Of a stretch of 64,000 nt of DNA, positions 48,901 to 59,932 are shown piece by piece (the stretch's first letter is position 1; every line of letters starts with the position of its first letter). This stretch comes from Arachnopeziza araneosa (lineage: Eukaryota > Ascomycota > Leotiomycetes > Helotiales > Arachnopezizaceae). A program made the translations under genes and the position numbers. The notes beneath the pieces are model-generated. The model did no database searches. It was not told the DNA's origin and worked only from the letters and a program-made list of their open reading frames with translations. The stretch lies in assembly GCA_003988855.1 (NCBI GenBank), contig QYAI01000036.1, forward strand, positions 124,001 to 188,000. Direction: 5' to 3'.

Positions 48901-49214
48901 TTACCAGTAGGTAAATGATTGTCGTGATTCGCAGATAACCCTTGGTTTGGATAGAAGGTGGCAGTTTCCCATGACGCTTGACCGTCATAGATCGAAGTGT
49001 GGGGATGCTGAGTTGCCAGTCGGGCATAAGGTAGGGTATCAGATCGAGGGATCTGCTGTGCGCGGTAGGTTATCGCCGTCGAGAACGGATTGTTGCGAGA
49101 CTGTGCGGCAATAGTGTGTCCGCGCTGGCGCATTGGAGTTGGAACAGAGTCCAAGTACTCGGTGATATTGTATGGACCATCGGGTCCGCTGTAAAGGGCG
49201 TCGTCGCGCGACAT
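45938..49214 (-). CDS. mkt1: Mkt1-like XPG-fold post-transcriptional regulator, N-terminally extended
   Basis: Exons 49214-48334, 48279-47942, 47895-47798, 47751-46277 and 46226-45938, 1026 aa, all phases consistent. Mkt1 proteins use inactive XPG nuclease-like N and I domains and bind Pbp1 to control translation or stability of mRNAs in the cytoplasm. XPG-N-like blocks are DAVVGVEATAYLQNL and RPFFVFDGQSIVGKDE (from about residue 300); XPG-I-like is RDMEFIIAPFSACAQ, then DTVMGSKELLLYD. The C-terminal domain has RGYINDKHELTSWGKAL and ends GIAVTTYLDDFLKP. Unlike yeast Mkt1, about 290 residues precede the XPG part: a Pro/Asn/Gly-rich, disordered region with three IPPQ repeats. The joining intron (48333-48280) has good GTTAG, TACTGAC and TAG signals. 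An unrelated upstream gene fused by my model remains possible. Confidence 0.8.
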
Positions 49215-49879
49215 TTTGCGCGGGGAGGGATGGTGACAGTGAGGCTGGAAGAAATGAAGAAAATAATTGTAACTTACAAGGCATCGTAAAGGTAGGCGAA
49301 GGCAAGGCTCGCGTAATTTATATTCAAGATGGTTCTTTCCAGAAGTTGTGAATGCCACGCAGCTGAATTGTAAATGGCAGGAACGGTCAAGCAAGTGACA
49401 GCTTCGCAGTCGAGATGTGGGAGATGCAACCTGTGAGGGAGGAAGGAAGGGTCAATATGCGCAAAACAACTTGGTTAGATAGTAGAGAGACGTAGAGAGG
49501 ATTGTGGGATAGGGGTTTTGTGCGCAATTGAAAGATGGCAATGCGACTGCTCGTGCTAGATATATGAAGGTGAAGGTTACGGATTGTGGAACTTGGTAGT
49601 TTAGAGCTCCAGCTTGTGGCAGAGCCTCGTCAAGGTGCTCGGACCATCGTGGATACTAAGCGCCACATGTGGCTTGCCTCTTCACATTTAGAGTAAGTTA
49701 AGTTAGAATCGGCCTCCTCCGGCTGACTTATCCAGACCCTTCCTAAGTTAACTTAGTGTCTAAGTTATATCTACTTCCTCTCATCTCCTCTAGTTGCTTC
49801 TGCGCTTACTCTCGAGCTTCCTTCTCATTGTTTTCTTCCTCGCTTGTCTCATCTCAAAACATCCTCTGCAAATTGCACA
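49215..49879. other. Shared upstream region of mkt1 and 2OG oxygenase
   Basis: Divergent promoter space of 665 bp. It contains a perfect 14-bp palindrome (49743-49756) and nearby TAAGTTA half-copies; see the separate entry. Confidence 0.6.
49743..49756. promoter_or_regulatory. 14-bp palindrome CTAAGTTAACTTAG
   Basis: A perfect dyad 124 nt upstream of the oxygenase ATG. Half-sites repeat at 49694-49705 (TAAGTTAAGTTA) and about 49760-49767 (CTAAGTTA). It may be a binding site for a dimeric regulator. Confidence 0.4.
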
Positions 49880-51322
49880 ATGACTGTATCGAAAGAGATC
49901 ATTCCTGTTATCGACATATCTGGATCCCTGCCAGAAGCCGAAGTTGCAAAGCAGTTGGTCGATGCAGCTGCAACATATGGCTTTGTCTACGTGAAAAATC
50001 AGGGGAGGGACATCTCTGTCGAGGCCATTGATAACATGTTTGCTCTTGTAACACACTTCCCTCTGTTTCACTTTCTGTTCATTAACATTCTCCTAGTCCA
50101 AACACTTCTTTCTGTCTCCCATTGAAGAGAAAAAGCCATGCAAAATCCAGGAAAATGTATACTTGTTCCTGACGCATCTTTATAGCTGCTCACAAGTCAC
50201 AGAACAGAGGATGGGTGGCAATGCATGCTGAAACACTAGATACCAAGAATCAAAGAGTTTGTGTAATCCCAGAACCTATCAAACCAGCATAAATAACATT
50301 TCTCAGATTGGAGACTTCAAAGAGTATTGAATACCCGGGTTTTCCGCTTCTCTCTGCTCACACATGTTAGGGCCATGAACCTCAGCGAATTCAAGGACGG
50401 AGAACCCCAACAACCTCTCCCTCCAAGCTTCACCAACCACGTATCTGAGATCGCAGAATTCCAAACATCTTGCCACAATCTCATGCTAAAAGTACTAACT
50501 CTGTTTGCCATTGGCCTCCAGGTAATCTACTTCTCTCGTCCTTTTCTATTCCTAGATCTAATCCCATCTCTAGATTGACGAATCGGCCGGCGGCTCCGAT
50601 TGGTATGTAACTGTCTATGAACCATTAATCTCTTACCATCCACATCCTCAAGCATTCTCCAACTTGACTCATACTATACAACCAGGTTCTCCTCCCGCCA
50701 CAGAGGTTCCGGGCCAAGCGGCTGCACCCTTCGCCTTTTGCACTACCCGCCCCTCCCCGCCACCAGCGACTACAATCCCACTGTCGACATCCGCGCAGGA
50801 GCGCACTCCGACTATGGTTCCATAACTCTCCTCTTCCAACGCCCCGGCCAACCTGGCCTCGAAATCATCCCTCCCTCAACCACCACCTCTTCCGCAACCA
50901 AAGACTACAGTTCCGCCGCACCCTGGACACCGGTCCCCGTCTTCCCACCTGGTACAGAAACCGACCCCTCCCCACCGATACTGATCAACATCGGAGATTT
51001 ACTCTCCCACTGGACGAACAACCTCTTCAAATCGACTGTGCATCGGGTTGTTTTCCCTGCTCCCTCTCCAGCTTCCATAAGCGCCAATCCGTTCGATCTG
51101 GATCGTTATAGTATAGCCTATTTTGGCCACCCACTCGGCAGCACGGTGTTGGAACCTGTGCCGAGTAGGAGGATTGAGGTGTTGGGGAAGGAGAGGAATG
51201 GAGATGTGGGGAAGGTGGACGCTATGACTGCGGATGAGCATTTGATGAGTCGGTTGAGGGCTACCTATCTAGGCATGTATAAGGATAAAAATGTGAGTAA
51301 AGGAGCGGAAATTACTGCTTAG
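49880..51322 (+). CDS. 2-oxoglutarate-Fe(II) dioxygenase (IPNS/ACC-oxidase-like)
   Basis: Exons 49880-50047, 50097-50156, 50203-50256, 50307-50323, 50371-50521, 50574-50602 and 50686-51322, 371 aa. Exon 4 is only 17 nt; phases all fit. The N-terminal domain (DIOX_N) starts EIIPVIDIS and runs ATYGFVYVKNQG, then FFLSPIEEKK and NNRGWVAMHAETL. Iron ligands are H200 and D202 in AGAHSDYGSITLL and H279 in STVHRVVFP; the 2OG-binding R-x-S is R300-Y-S302. The family hydroxylates or desaturates small molecules using 2-oxoglutarate and O2, often in secondary metabolism or detoxification; the substrate cannot be read from the sequence. A Pro/Ser/Thr-rich insert (about 222-260) interrupts the catalytic barrel. 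No signal peptide, so cytosolic. An in-frame ATG 36 nt upstream is possible but starts in the leader. Confidence 0.9.
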
Positions 51323-51922
51323 GATCATGGCAGAGCATGACTTATGAGTCATGAGATCACGCTTGTTGCATATCAGTTTATACCGAAGTAGAATGAGACT
51401 CGAATTGGTCACATGAAATATTCCAGTGGTAATATATCAGATAATTCATATAATTTCGATGATTCTTCATTGATCATCAAAGGCTCTAACTCACAGCCAA
51501 CGCTATGCCCAACCTCCTCCTCAATCAATTATCATCGCCACCTGAGTGGGAGCTTTAAAGCTACCACACTCAAACTAAATACTTCCACTTCAGTTCCTCG
51601 GGGATCAGGAGCTTTCAAGCTACCATGCCTCATTCAAGGTCGGAAATCTCAAAAGAACGCCGGTGATGTGTCGGGGGTCGATAACAGAACAAAGAAATTA
51701 CATGACGGTGAATCTTTCGCTAATCGTTTGTCACATCCGGAATTTGGGGCGTCTTTCGTAATAGGGATTTGCTTATGCAGGGGATCGTATGGGGAAGATG
51801 ATGTCCGAATGGAATCGGCTCGGGTTGTGGGCAATTTTTGATTATTGTGCTGCAAATTTAGACTGGTCATAGAGCCTGACATATGCTAGCTAGGCCATAG
51901 AAGGTAGTTTTGTGCAGGGCAT
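51323..51922. other. Intergenic region between convergent genes
   Basis: 3' flanks of the oxygenase and importin genes. The plus ORF 51413-51841 has no domain and is overlapped by a minus ORF. Nothing further seen. Confidence 0.6.
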
Positions 51923-53920
51923 TTACATATCCATCGAATCTCCGTTGGCACTGGCAAAGTTGAAGCCTGCACCACTCTGAGGACCGTTGGTACCAAAACC
52001 GAATGAGCCGCCCTGTCCTTCGGTGGGAGGAGCAATCTCATTTTCAGCATCTTCTTCATCAGAGAAGTACTTCTCGATCATATTATACGCCTTCATGTAG
52101 ATCTCTTCGTTTGCATTGGTTTGGCAGTCGTGAATCTTCTCCATACCATGGCACTCCTCAATGAACAATGCATAACGATTGATGCTCTCTTGTCCCTCAC
52201 CAGCAGCATCCTTGTCCATCTCTCCGACTTTGAGAATGTTCTCGAGACCATCAAGAGCAACTTGAATGATCTTGTTGTCTGGGCACGCAAGGAGATCGCA
52301 CAATGGCTTGATGCAACCTTGATTAACCAAATAGCGGATCTGATCTGGCTTTTGGAGGCCACCAGAAGTCGCATTAGAAATAGCCCAACAAGCTTCTTTC
52401 CTGGTCTTCAAGTCACCGTTGGAAAGAAGATGGATCAAAGGTGGGATAATGTTGGCATCGATAACTGCTTGGATCTGAGTAGAGTTACCGGCAGTGATGT
52501 TGGAGATGGTCCAGCATGCCTCCTTTCGGATACCGTCTTTCCCGGAGCTTAGCAGAGAAAGAAGGGCAGGGAGAGCACCACAATTGATAATGACTTGAGT
52601 CTGAACATCATCACCAGTGACAATGTTGCCAACAGATCGAAGAGCAGGAGTTTGGACAGAAGTTGATGCGTGGGTGAGCAGTTCAACAAGGCGACGAGGA
52701 ATACCGGCTTCAATAACAGCTTGAATCTTATCATTGGCACCATCTGATAGGTATGAGATAGCCCAGCAAGCGTCAATTAAAACTTCATCGTCAAGAGAAT
52801 AGACGAGCTTGGCCAAAACAGGCAGCGCAGGCAGGATCTGCTGGAAATGTGAGCTTATCATTGGGTTTAATTAAAGAAACAGAGTTCTTACGGTGTTCCA
52901 ATCAGGTTGAGGGGTCTTGCCACGGCAGAAGTTACTAAGTGTCCAGGTGGCATTGCGAAGCATGCTCAGTTTGCGACTGTCACCCAGGAGGTTTAGAAGA
53001 GGCTTAAGAGCACCACAGCTCAAAACGTAATCTCTGCATGATGGACTGTCACCGGCGATATTTCCCAACGCCCAAACGGCCTGTTCCCGAACATCCGGTT
53101 CATGGCTACCAAGCAATTCAACAAATATCGGGACGGCACCAGCCTCAATGACCACTTGTGTTTGTTGTGCAGACCCTGAAGCAATATTTGTAAGAGCCCA
53201 GGCGGCCTCGAACTGAACGAGGGTATGAGGAGATCGAAGGAATGTAACAAAACGACTAACAACCCCAGTTTTTATAACTTCTTCGATAGGTGGATTTCTT
53301 TCTTTAGAAAGTAGTTTTCGGAATTTGGTTGTAGCTTGAATCTGAAGGTCGATTTGATCGGAAAAGACACCTTGAACCATCTGAGGAAGATCTTCGTTCA
53401 ACTGAAAAAAAGTATAAGGTCAGCATATCGATATGAACAGAAGAATATTTTTGACCAATAGCAGATCATAACTTATAGATTTCTTGGAGAACGGGTCCAT
53501 GAAAGGTCATCGCTCTCCGGGTAACAAGCGAAAATATTAATTCGCTAGCCGGTACCCCACCAAGGGAAAGTAAACAGACCACAGGCAGGTTACCAAAAGG
53601 TCTATGTCTATTGCCTAGCCTTAAGATGTATGCGCTGCATAGTGCGCAGATGCGCCAAAAGGAAAGACATGCGCTTCACTTACCTGGCTCTCCGTGGGAG
53701 CAGTATCATCGTCACTATCAGGCTCAGCGCCTAGAGAAGCACCAGGACGAGAACCGTCGGCACCTGCAATACCTCTTCTCTTTGCTAGATTCTCCTCTCG
53801 TTTAGCTTTTCGAATCTCAACTTGTTGTTCCTCACGACGTCTTCGCAACTCTTCTGGCTTGAAGGTGTTCTTCGCCTTGAACTGAGTTCGTCGATGCTCC
53901 GGGATGTAACGTTCAGCCAT
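51923..53920 (-). CDS. srp1: Importin subunit alpha (karyopherin alpha, Srp1/Kap60)
   Basis: Exons 53920-53684, 53401-52892 and 52837-51923, 553 aa, the normal length. It binds classical nuclear localisation signals on cargo and importin beta for nuclear import. The IBB domain is at the N-terminus (MAERYIPEHRRTQFKAKNTF, then RRRREEQQVEIRKAKREE). Ten armadillo repeats follow with the NLS-groove W-x-x-x-N pattern, such as EAAWALTNIASG, EQAVWALGNIAGD, NATWTLSNFCRG, DACWAISYLSDG, EACWTISNITAG and EACWAISNATSGG. The C-terminus is GFG-rich (GFGTNGPQSGAGFNF). For the last intron I take the second of two adjacent CAG acceptors because it gives DWNTILPALPVLAKL. Divergent from pot1 with 406 bp between start codons. 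Confidence 0.95.
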
Positions 53921-54326
53921 GGTTGCAGTTTTGGTGTTCGCTTGTACGAGAGCTCGTAATTTGCGCAAGTCTGCTAATCACGATTGATTAGGACTTGGCG
54001 ATGGTGTTGTGGTGGGTTGAAGTAATGCGAGGATGAAGGCGGAGGTGGGATTGAACGAAGCTCAATGAGGCGGTCCCAAATGCGGGACGCACGTGATTTA
54101 AGCGAAGACTTAGTAAGTGGGGTCAATCCATTAGCGCTGTCGCGTCTCCTTTGAACGCGTTCAATATCGGAAACAAAGGCTGCTGGAAGTTCACGGAATT
54201 TCTTGGTTGAGGAGTACATCATGCATAGTCTCTTGCACGAGGACTACTGCGAATTCGTCCAAGTTCAATTCTTTTTGCAATAAAGTAGGGAACTCAACTT
54301 CCCACTCCAGTGGCTTGCTCGTCAAC
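53921..54326. promoter_or_regulatory. Shared promoter region of importin alpha and pot1
   Basis: 406 bp between two divergent start codons. It contains a CACGTGA motif near 54091. A short ORF in it (53974-54222, minus) has no domain. Confidence 0.5.
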
Positions 54327-56594
54327 ATGGACAGCTCTCAAGCATCGCCAAGCTTTCCTAAAGGCTTCATGTCCATCAGAGAAATCAAAGAAAGTGAAAA
54401 GTTGATTGGAAAATTTGTCAATGTCATTGGCTTCATTACTGATTGGCTGCCACCAATTCCAGTAATAAATGGAAAAGGTAAACGTTATTGAGGACGTTTT
54501 TATTTCTGCTAACCTGAGCTTTAGATTGGATGTGCAAGATTAGAATCAAAGACCTCTCAATCCAACATGAACGATCAGAGTTCGAGTTTGCACTTTTCGC
54601 TAAACAAGAGGGAAAATTACCAACTAAACCCTCCATAAAGGTGGCGGATGTCATCCTCATACGACAAGCCAAAGTAACAAAAGATGATTAAACTAATATA
54701 ATTAGGCTAATCAATGGCAGGTTCAGAAAAAGAGTGGATGTATATCCCTCCTTTCTCACTTTAGCACTTCTTTTTTCATTGCAACACTTCCCGATTTAAA
54801 ATGGCGGTCGTATTCAATATCACAATCAGAAAAGAAGCAACTTGTATATCCTGGTCCAGAAGAGCAGGCTTACGTGACAAAAGCCAATTCAGTAAAAGAA
54901 ATGTCTCTACCTACTGAGCAAGAATTCGCTTGTAAGACTGAACAGGCAGACACAGCAATGAACCGAAGAGAAAAATTTAAAGCCCTCAAAGATGTTAGAT
55001 CCGAGGATTTCTGCGATCTGATTGGAGAAGTTGTTCGTATTTACGGTCAGAACAACAATCCGATGGAAGTGTATCTCACAGACTATACAGCCAACACCAA
55101 CTTCTTTGATTATGTTTGTAAGCAAGATCAAAAGGAAGAAGATGATGATGATGGACGTGGCTATATTAAGAGCAAGCCAGATAGCGATAAGTGGTCTGGC
55201 CCATATGGCAAGCTCTCCATGCTCATTAATGTTTGGAGTCCACATGCAGATTTCATACAACAAAAAGTCAGTGTTGGAGATTGGCTTTTCTTGCAAAACG
55301 TGCGTATAAGTCACGACAATAATGGCAACAAACTGGAAGGTAAACTTCGAGAAGATCGGAATGCCAACGAAGGCAAGATCCAAGTCAGCATCATGAAGAA
55401 TACTGAGTATTCGGAATCGCCAAATTATCTACGATGGAAAGAGGCTGTAGGACGGAAACGAGACTGGTGGGACAAATACAAACAAAAGAAAGGAGAAAAG
55501 CGTAAGCATGAAGGTCCCGATCCTCTAAGGCTAAACAGCAAAATGCGTCGGAAGTTAGCAAGAGCGGAGCAAAACAAGAAAATCTCCGAATCCGCTGTAC
55601 AAGCTGCTGAAAAACTTGCCTTGAATGAGAACGGTTTGTCATCATTCGGTCCAAAGATCTCCTGCTTACTTTACGGATAGTTCGGTGCGGATTCTCAGAC
55701 ATTCCAATTGTAGCTCTCAAAGCTATTCTTGAACCACAGCAGCTTCTCCTTCCTCAGGACCTTCGAGGTCCGGTCTCTCCTTTCACTAACCACAAATACC
55801 GAGCACATGTCCGAGTCGTTGATTATTTTCCCGACAGAGTGGAAGATTTCGCCGTGGGACGTCGTCCAAATGATATGGATATTTTATCGGATTATAGTGG
55901 CGGCGAAGACACTGACACCGATGACAATATGTTGTACAAAAAAAGCGGGAGAAGATCGGTGCAGAAAAAATGGGAATGGAGATTCGCTCTCCATGTAGTT
56001 GACGCTTCCAGCAAAACTGCTAATGAAAGAATGTGGTTGATGGTCGGAAATCATGCTGCTCAAGGTCTTCTGGGCATCGATGAAGATGCTGCAAAGTAAG
56101 TGATAAGGCTCCTCTTTTCCACCATATTTGACGCATATAGTCTTCGAGACGATCCAGATCTACTCGATAAAGTAAAAGAGAAACTTTTCCATTTGTGGGG
56201 AGATCTTGAAGAGCAGAAATCAAAATCGTTACCAAAGAATGACCCACCGGCTTCAACCATGGAATCTGATATCTCGGGCGCCTCACCTCCTCGTAAACCG
56301 GGAGCCCAGCCAGATGTCGATAGTGACGAGGAGAATGACTATCGAGCACCTTCAAAAGCGCGGAGGTCAAACGCCGAAGCTCTATCAGAACATGATGCAA
56401 ATACGTTGGCTGAAAGTGGGACTGCAAACGATTCGAAATCGAAAACGGAGCTGAAACCCAAGAACAAAGCATTTACATGTTGCATCCGACAGTATGGTAT
56501 TGTAGTAGAAGAAACCGACCCGGCAAAAGCCAGTGGTGGGAATGGACACAGGTGGCAGCGGATGTTTGGTTTGTTTGAGACCACGATCGTCTGA
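54327..56594 (+). CDS. pot1: Telomere end-binding protein POT1
   Basis: Exons 54327-54477, 54525-54673, 54721-55633, 55681-56095 and 56141-56594, 693 aa, phases consistent. POT1 binds the single-stranded G-rich telomere overhang in shelterin and protects chromosome ends. The Telo_bind OB fold starts GFMSIREIKESEKLIGKFVNV and VIGFITDWLPP, then DWMCKIRIKDLS and KVADVILIRQAK. A second OB fold follows around DLIGEVVRIYGQNNNPMEVYL and LSMLINVWSPHADF. The C-terminal half includes YRAHVRVVDYFPDRVEDFAV, an acidic SGGEDTDTDD stretch, and WEWRFALHVVDA with GNHAAQGLLG. A lysine-rich region (KQKKGEKRKHEGPDP) may be a nuclear signal. The intron at 55634-55680 is needed, since reading through ends at 55680. 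Length is near that of Pezizomycotina POT1. Confidence 0.88.
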
Positions 56595-56866
56595 GACGGG
56601 AAATCTTTTCGTGACGAGATCCATGACGATATGGTGATTTATACCTAAACTATAGCTATTCTAATTCTAGATAATCACTGAAGGCAGCCCCAGTATTTGC
56701 GGTAACTGACTCGGTATTTCGACCTAACGCAGTATACCCTTTCAGTCCGTCCCCCATCTTGGCTAACAATAGTTGAAATTTCCGATAGCATATTTTTCCT
56801 ATTTGATAACCAACCTACCTTATTATATCAAGCTGCAGCTAGCAGAAGCACAAGGCGACGACTATC

Positions 56867-57793
56867 TCATCCACTCAGCATCTTCTTTAGAGTGTCTTCT
56901 ACAGGCTTCGGCTGGACACCCATCCTCTCCAACAACTCTTCCAGCGTCCTATCCTTAACGTCACACTCACCATTTTCCAAAGCATGGTAAGCACCTGACC
57001 ACCACTCAACACTCTCTCTCGTTTTCCCTCTCTCCACATAATAATCCTCATACTCTCTCCTACCGACAATCTTCACCACCAACCGCCTCCCCTTTAATTC
57101 TCCCACCAACCTCGCCATCTCCACCAGACTCCTCGCATTCCTCGTATTCGAAAGATAGACCGTCTTCCCCTCCCATTTCGCGCTGCTATCCGCAAGTACC
57201 ACGGCATTAGCCACTCCCAGATCACCAATCGCCGTCCAAGCAACCCTGCCATTGCCAGCCAGCACAATCTCCTCTCTCTCATCACTCTTCAGATCGTAAT
57301 ACCCTAGATACAGCGGCCACGATTCATTGTACAGCCCCTGCCTCAAAACCGTACTCTTGACCCCCACCGCTGCCAACCCAGCCAGGTACGCCTCGGTGCG
57401 CAGATGCGCACGCATGACACCGGCCAGCGACCCGGACCCGAACGCGAGCGAGGTGTAGTAGATGCGCTGCACGCCCGCCTCCACGGCCGCGTTGATGGCG
57501 GCTATGTGGTGCTTCTCGCGGCCGTGGCCGGGCGGGGCGGCGTGGAAATCGAGCGCGATGCTGCGGGATGAGACGAGGAAGAGGCTGGTGCAGTGGCTGA
57601 ACGAGGACGGGGATGGGCTGGTGTAGTTGAATGGTCGCACGATGATGCCGAGGTCTTGGTACGGGATGAGGGAGGGAGATGAGGGCGTGGAGGAGAGGAT
57701 CACGAGGGAGGAGGGGGGGAGGAGGTTGTGCTGGAGGAGCGCGGAGAGGGTTGCTCCTCCTACTTTTCCCGTGCAGCCTGTTAGGGCGAGCAT
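56867..57793 (-). CDS. NmrA-like NAD(P)-binding protein
   Basis: Single exon, 308 aa. An atypical short-chain dehydrogenase fold: the N-terminal dinucleotide motif TGCTGKVG is at residues 5-12, followed by ATLSALLQHNLLPPSS. Later come HHIAAINAAVEAGVQRIYYTS, MRAHLRTEAYLAGL and LRQGLYNESWPLYLGYYD, the pattern of NmrA/HSCARG and quinone-reductase-2-like proteins. These are redox or NADP(H) sensors or reductases; some bind GATA factors, but nothing here shows that role. The classical Tyr-x-x-x-Lys pair is absent, as usual in this group. No signal peptide, so cytosolic. Codon use is more GC-rich than the neighbours (57.3-57.6 kb), a mild oddity. Confidence 0.88.
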   Translation of the reverse strand: MLALTGCTGKVGGATLSALLQHNLLPPSSLVILSSTPSSPSLIPYQDLGIIVRPFNYTSPSPSSFSHCTSLFLVSSRSIALDFHAAPPGHGREKHHIAAINAAVEAGVQRIYYTSLAFGSGSLAGVMRAHLRTEAYLAGLAAVGVKSTVLRQGLYNESWPLYLGYYDLKSDEREEIVLAGNGRVAWTAIGDLGVANAVVLADSSAKWEGKTVYLSNTRNARSLVEMARLVGELKGRRLVVKIVGRREYEDYYVERGKTRESVEWWSGAYHALENGECDVKDRTLEELLERMGVQPKPVEDTLKKMLSG

Positions 57794-58142
57794 GGTGGCT
57801 GAGGAGATAGTCGTGGTTAGTGGTGAGTGGTGAGGGTGGTGGTGATGTTTTGAATAATATTATATGTATAATGTATATATAGCTATTTATAATCAGAAGT
57901 GTTATTGGCCTTACGTCATTGACATGACGAAATCGGCGAGACTCACAGACAAAGTATGTGATGTCAATTCGGGACATAAAATATGAAATTTAAGTGCCGT
58001 AAGATAAAGGTTCCGTGCCCAGTCCATATTCTTTGGATTACCATTCTAGATACCATTCCCAATATGCACATCAACTTTCAAATTTCATCCTAGTTCTCCA
58101 CAGCCATCCCTTGTTCATTCATTCCCTCCCCTCCCACGACCA
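57794..58142. other. Intergenic region
   Basis: 349 bp between two minus-strand genes, holding the NmrA-like gene's promoter. A TA-rich tract (about 57855-57890) lies about 65-95 nt upstream of its ATG. Confidence 0.6.
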
Positions 58143-59932
58143 CTAGCTCGTATCAGGAAACAACTTGAACCGATTCTCCCTCGGAGTATGAACACCGAGC
58201 AATGGACTTGGCTCGGGCATCATATACTGCCGGCTCCTCTGCTCTTCCTCCCGAAACTTCTCATCCTCCATTCTGGTGCCATTCAACATAGCCGGTCTAA
58301 ACGGCCAGAACTCGCCTTCCTTTGGGTTTCCTGAGCGCTGACTCATGCTGCGTGTTATACCGGAAGGGAGACTCGTGTCGAGACCATTGAGGAGAGGTGA
58401 AGATGGTGGAGATTCAGCTTTCCCGAGACGGCGTTTGCGCAGGATGCGGCGGATGAGGAAGACGATGGCGGTCAAAAGGAGGAGGGATCCGACTATTCAG
58501 GTTAGTTTGGGTTGAAAGGGAAAAGCGAATTGAACTTACCAACTGAAGCTGTAACGGTGATAACTGTGGTTGATTTGGATCCTGAACCTTGCGTTTGCGA
58601 GATGGTATTGGCGCCAGTACCAGAACCGCCGTTCATAGTACCTCCAGTACCACTGTCTGAACCACTCCCTGAATTGCTTCCTGAATTACCTCCTGCATTG
58701 ATCCCAGCTTGAGATCCTCCTGCTGTAGCTGTAGGAAGGGTGTCCGCAGCTGGAGAGAAATTGGTCGGGATGACAGACGTGAGAAAACCGGAAGAAAGGG
58801 GGATCAAGGTGGTTGAGAGAGGTCCGGGAGGTGATGTTGAAATAACGATGGGGTTGCCTGAGACATCACTCGAATCAGCTGAGGTGCTGGCTGGAGGGAA
58901 AATTCCGATTGCTGTAGGGCTGACCAATGAGCCAACTGAGGAAGTTGGTGGTGGAGCCTCAACAGAAGCTGGTGAGGCGGTTTCTGAGGATGGTGGAGGA
59001 GTTTCAGAAGGAGGCAAAGGAGTATCCGAGGAAGGTAGAGCAGTTTCTGAAGCAGGTAGAGAAATTTCTGAGGATGGTAGAGGAGTTCCTGAAGCAGTTG
59101 GGGGAGTTTCTGAAGAAGGTAGAGGAGTGTCGGAAGCAGGTGGGGGGGTTTCTGAAGAAGGTAGAGGAGTTTCTGAAGCAGGTGGGGGGGTTTCTGAAGC
59201 CGGTGGAGGAGTTTCTGAAGAAGGTAGAGGAGTTTCCGAAGCTGGTGGAGGAGTTTCTGAAGAAGGTAGAGGAGTTTCCGAAGCTGGTGGAGGAGTTTCC
59301 GAAGCAGGTGGTGGTGTTTCTGAAGCAGGTGGAGGAGTCACAGTATCCAGAACTGGAGCAGGCGTCTCAGATGAACTTGGTTCTGGTGTAGCTGAAAGAG
59401 TGTCTGGTGGAGGTGCTACTTGACTTGTAGCGGGATCTGGTGTATCTACGGCCTGCGTTGTGGCAGCTGCAGGTGGAGCTGTTTCTTGTGCAGTGGTCGA
59501 TTCGACGATTGCTGGAATGCTTGTAGTGGTTGGAACCGGAGCCTCAGAGCTAGCAGAGGTGATAACGACTGGAGGGACCGAAATAGGAGATGGAGCTGAT
59601 GATGTGATAGGCGAGGCAGGTGGTGCTGGTGTATCTGAAGGTGCCGCGGAAGTTGCTATTGGTGATGGGATTTCGCTCTATGTCCGATCAGTACTTTCAG
59701 GTAGACCCACAATTAGACTTACCGTTGAAGCTGGAGCCTCCGTCGTTGTAGCAGCAGTATCCTCTCCGAGGTCGAGAGAAGCCGATATGGATGGAATAAG
59801 ACTGTCGACTCCTCCGCCTTCCCCTCCGAGTAACCCACCCGGACTCGAATTTCTTCCCTCCAAACTCCTGATCATCTTCGGGCGCAACTCTTCTCCATTA
59901 TCCGCAACGCGACGAAAAAGACTCAACTTCAT
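58143..59932 (-). CDS. Ser/Pro/Thr-rich single-pass membrane protein with 7-residue repeats
   Basis: Exons 59932-59723, 59677-58540 and 58492-58143, 565 aa, frame consistent. After a charged N-terminus (MKLSLFRRVADNGEELRPKM) comes a long Ser/Thr/Pro-rich region, with about 17 tandem 7-residue units of the PPPASET / PLPSSET type (residues about 165-290), and then a Gly/Ser/Asn-rich stretch. One membrane span, VVGSLLLLTAIVFLIRRIL, formed across the last splice, is followed by a basic stop-transfer RKRR and a cytosolic tail of about 105 residues (SPPSSPLLNGLDTS). The layout resembles fungal cell-wall sensors or mucin-like proteins, but no signal peptide or WSC domain is seen. Either the N-terminus is misplaced or the protein inserts as a signal-anchor. 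Heavy O-glycosylation is expected. Function unknown. Confidence 0.75.
58975..59345 (-). repeat. 21-nt tandem repeats coding for PPPASET/PLPSSET units
   Basis: About 17 full in-frame copies of a 21-base unit within exon 2 of the membrane protein gene. The distal copies drift (SLPASET, ALPSSDT, PLPPSET), and the proximal ones are near-identical, pointing to recent slippage or unequal exchange. Confidence 0.85.

Noticed and set aside
51649..51665. CGGAAATCTCAAAAG resembling the core of the 14-16 kb element
   Set aside because: No ATTGG at 35-36 nt and no GGAGGCCA upstream, so treated as a chance match.
57324..57977. 217-aa minus ORF rich in Arg, Pro and His
   Set aside because: Alternate frame of the NmrA-like gene caused by high GC at third positions.
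58740..59423. 227-aa plus-strand ORF rich in Gly, Val, Ser and Glu
   Set aside because: It is the shadow of the repeat region in the minus-strand membrane protein gene.
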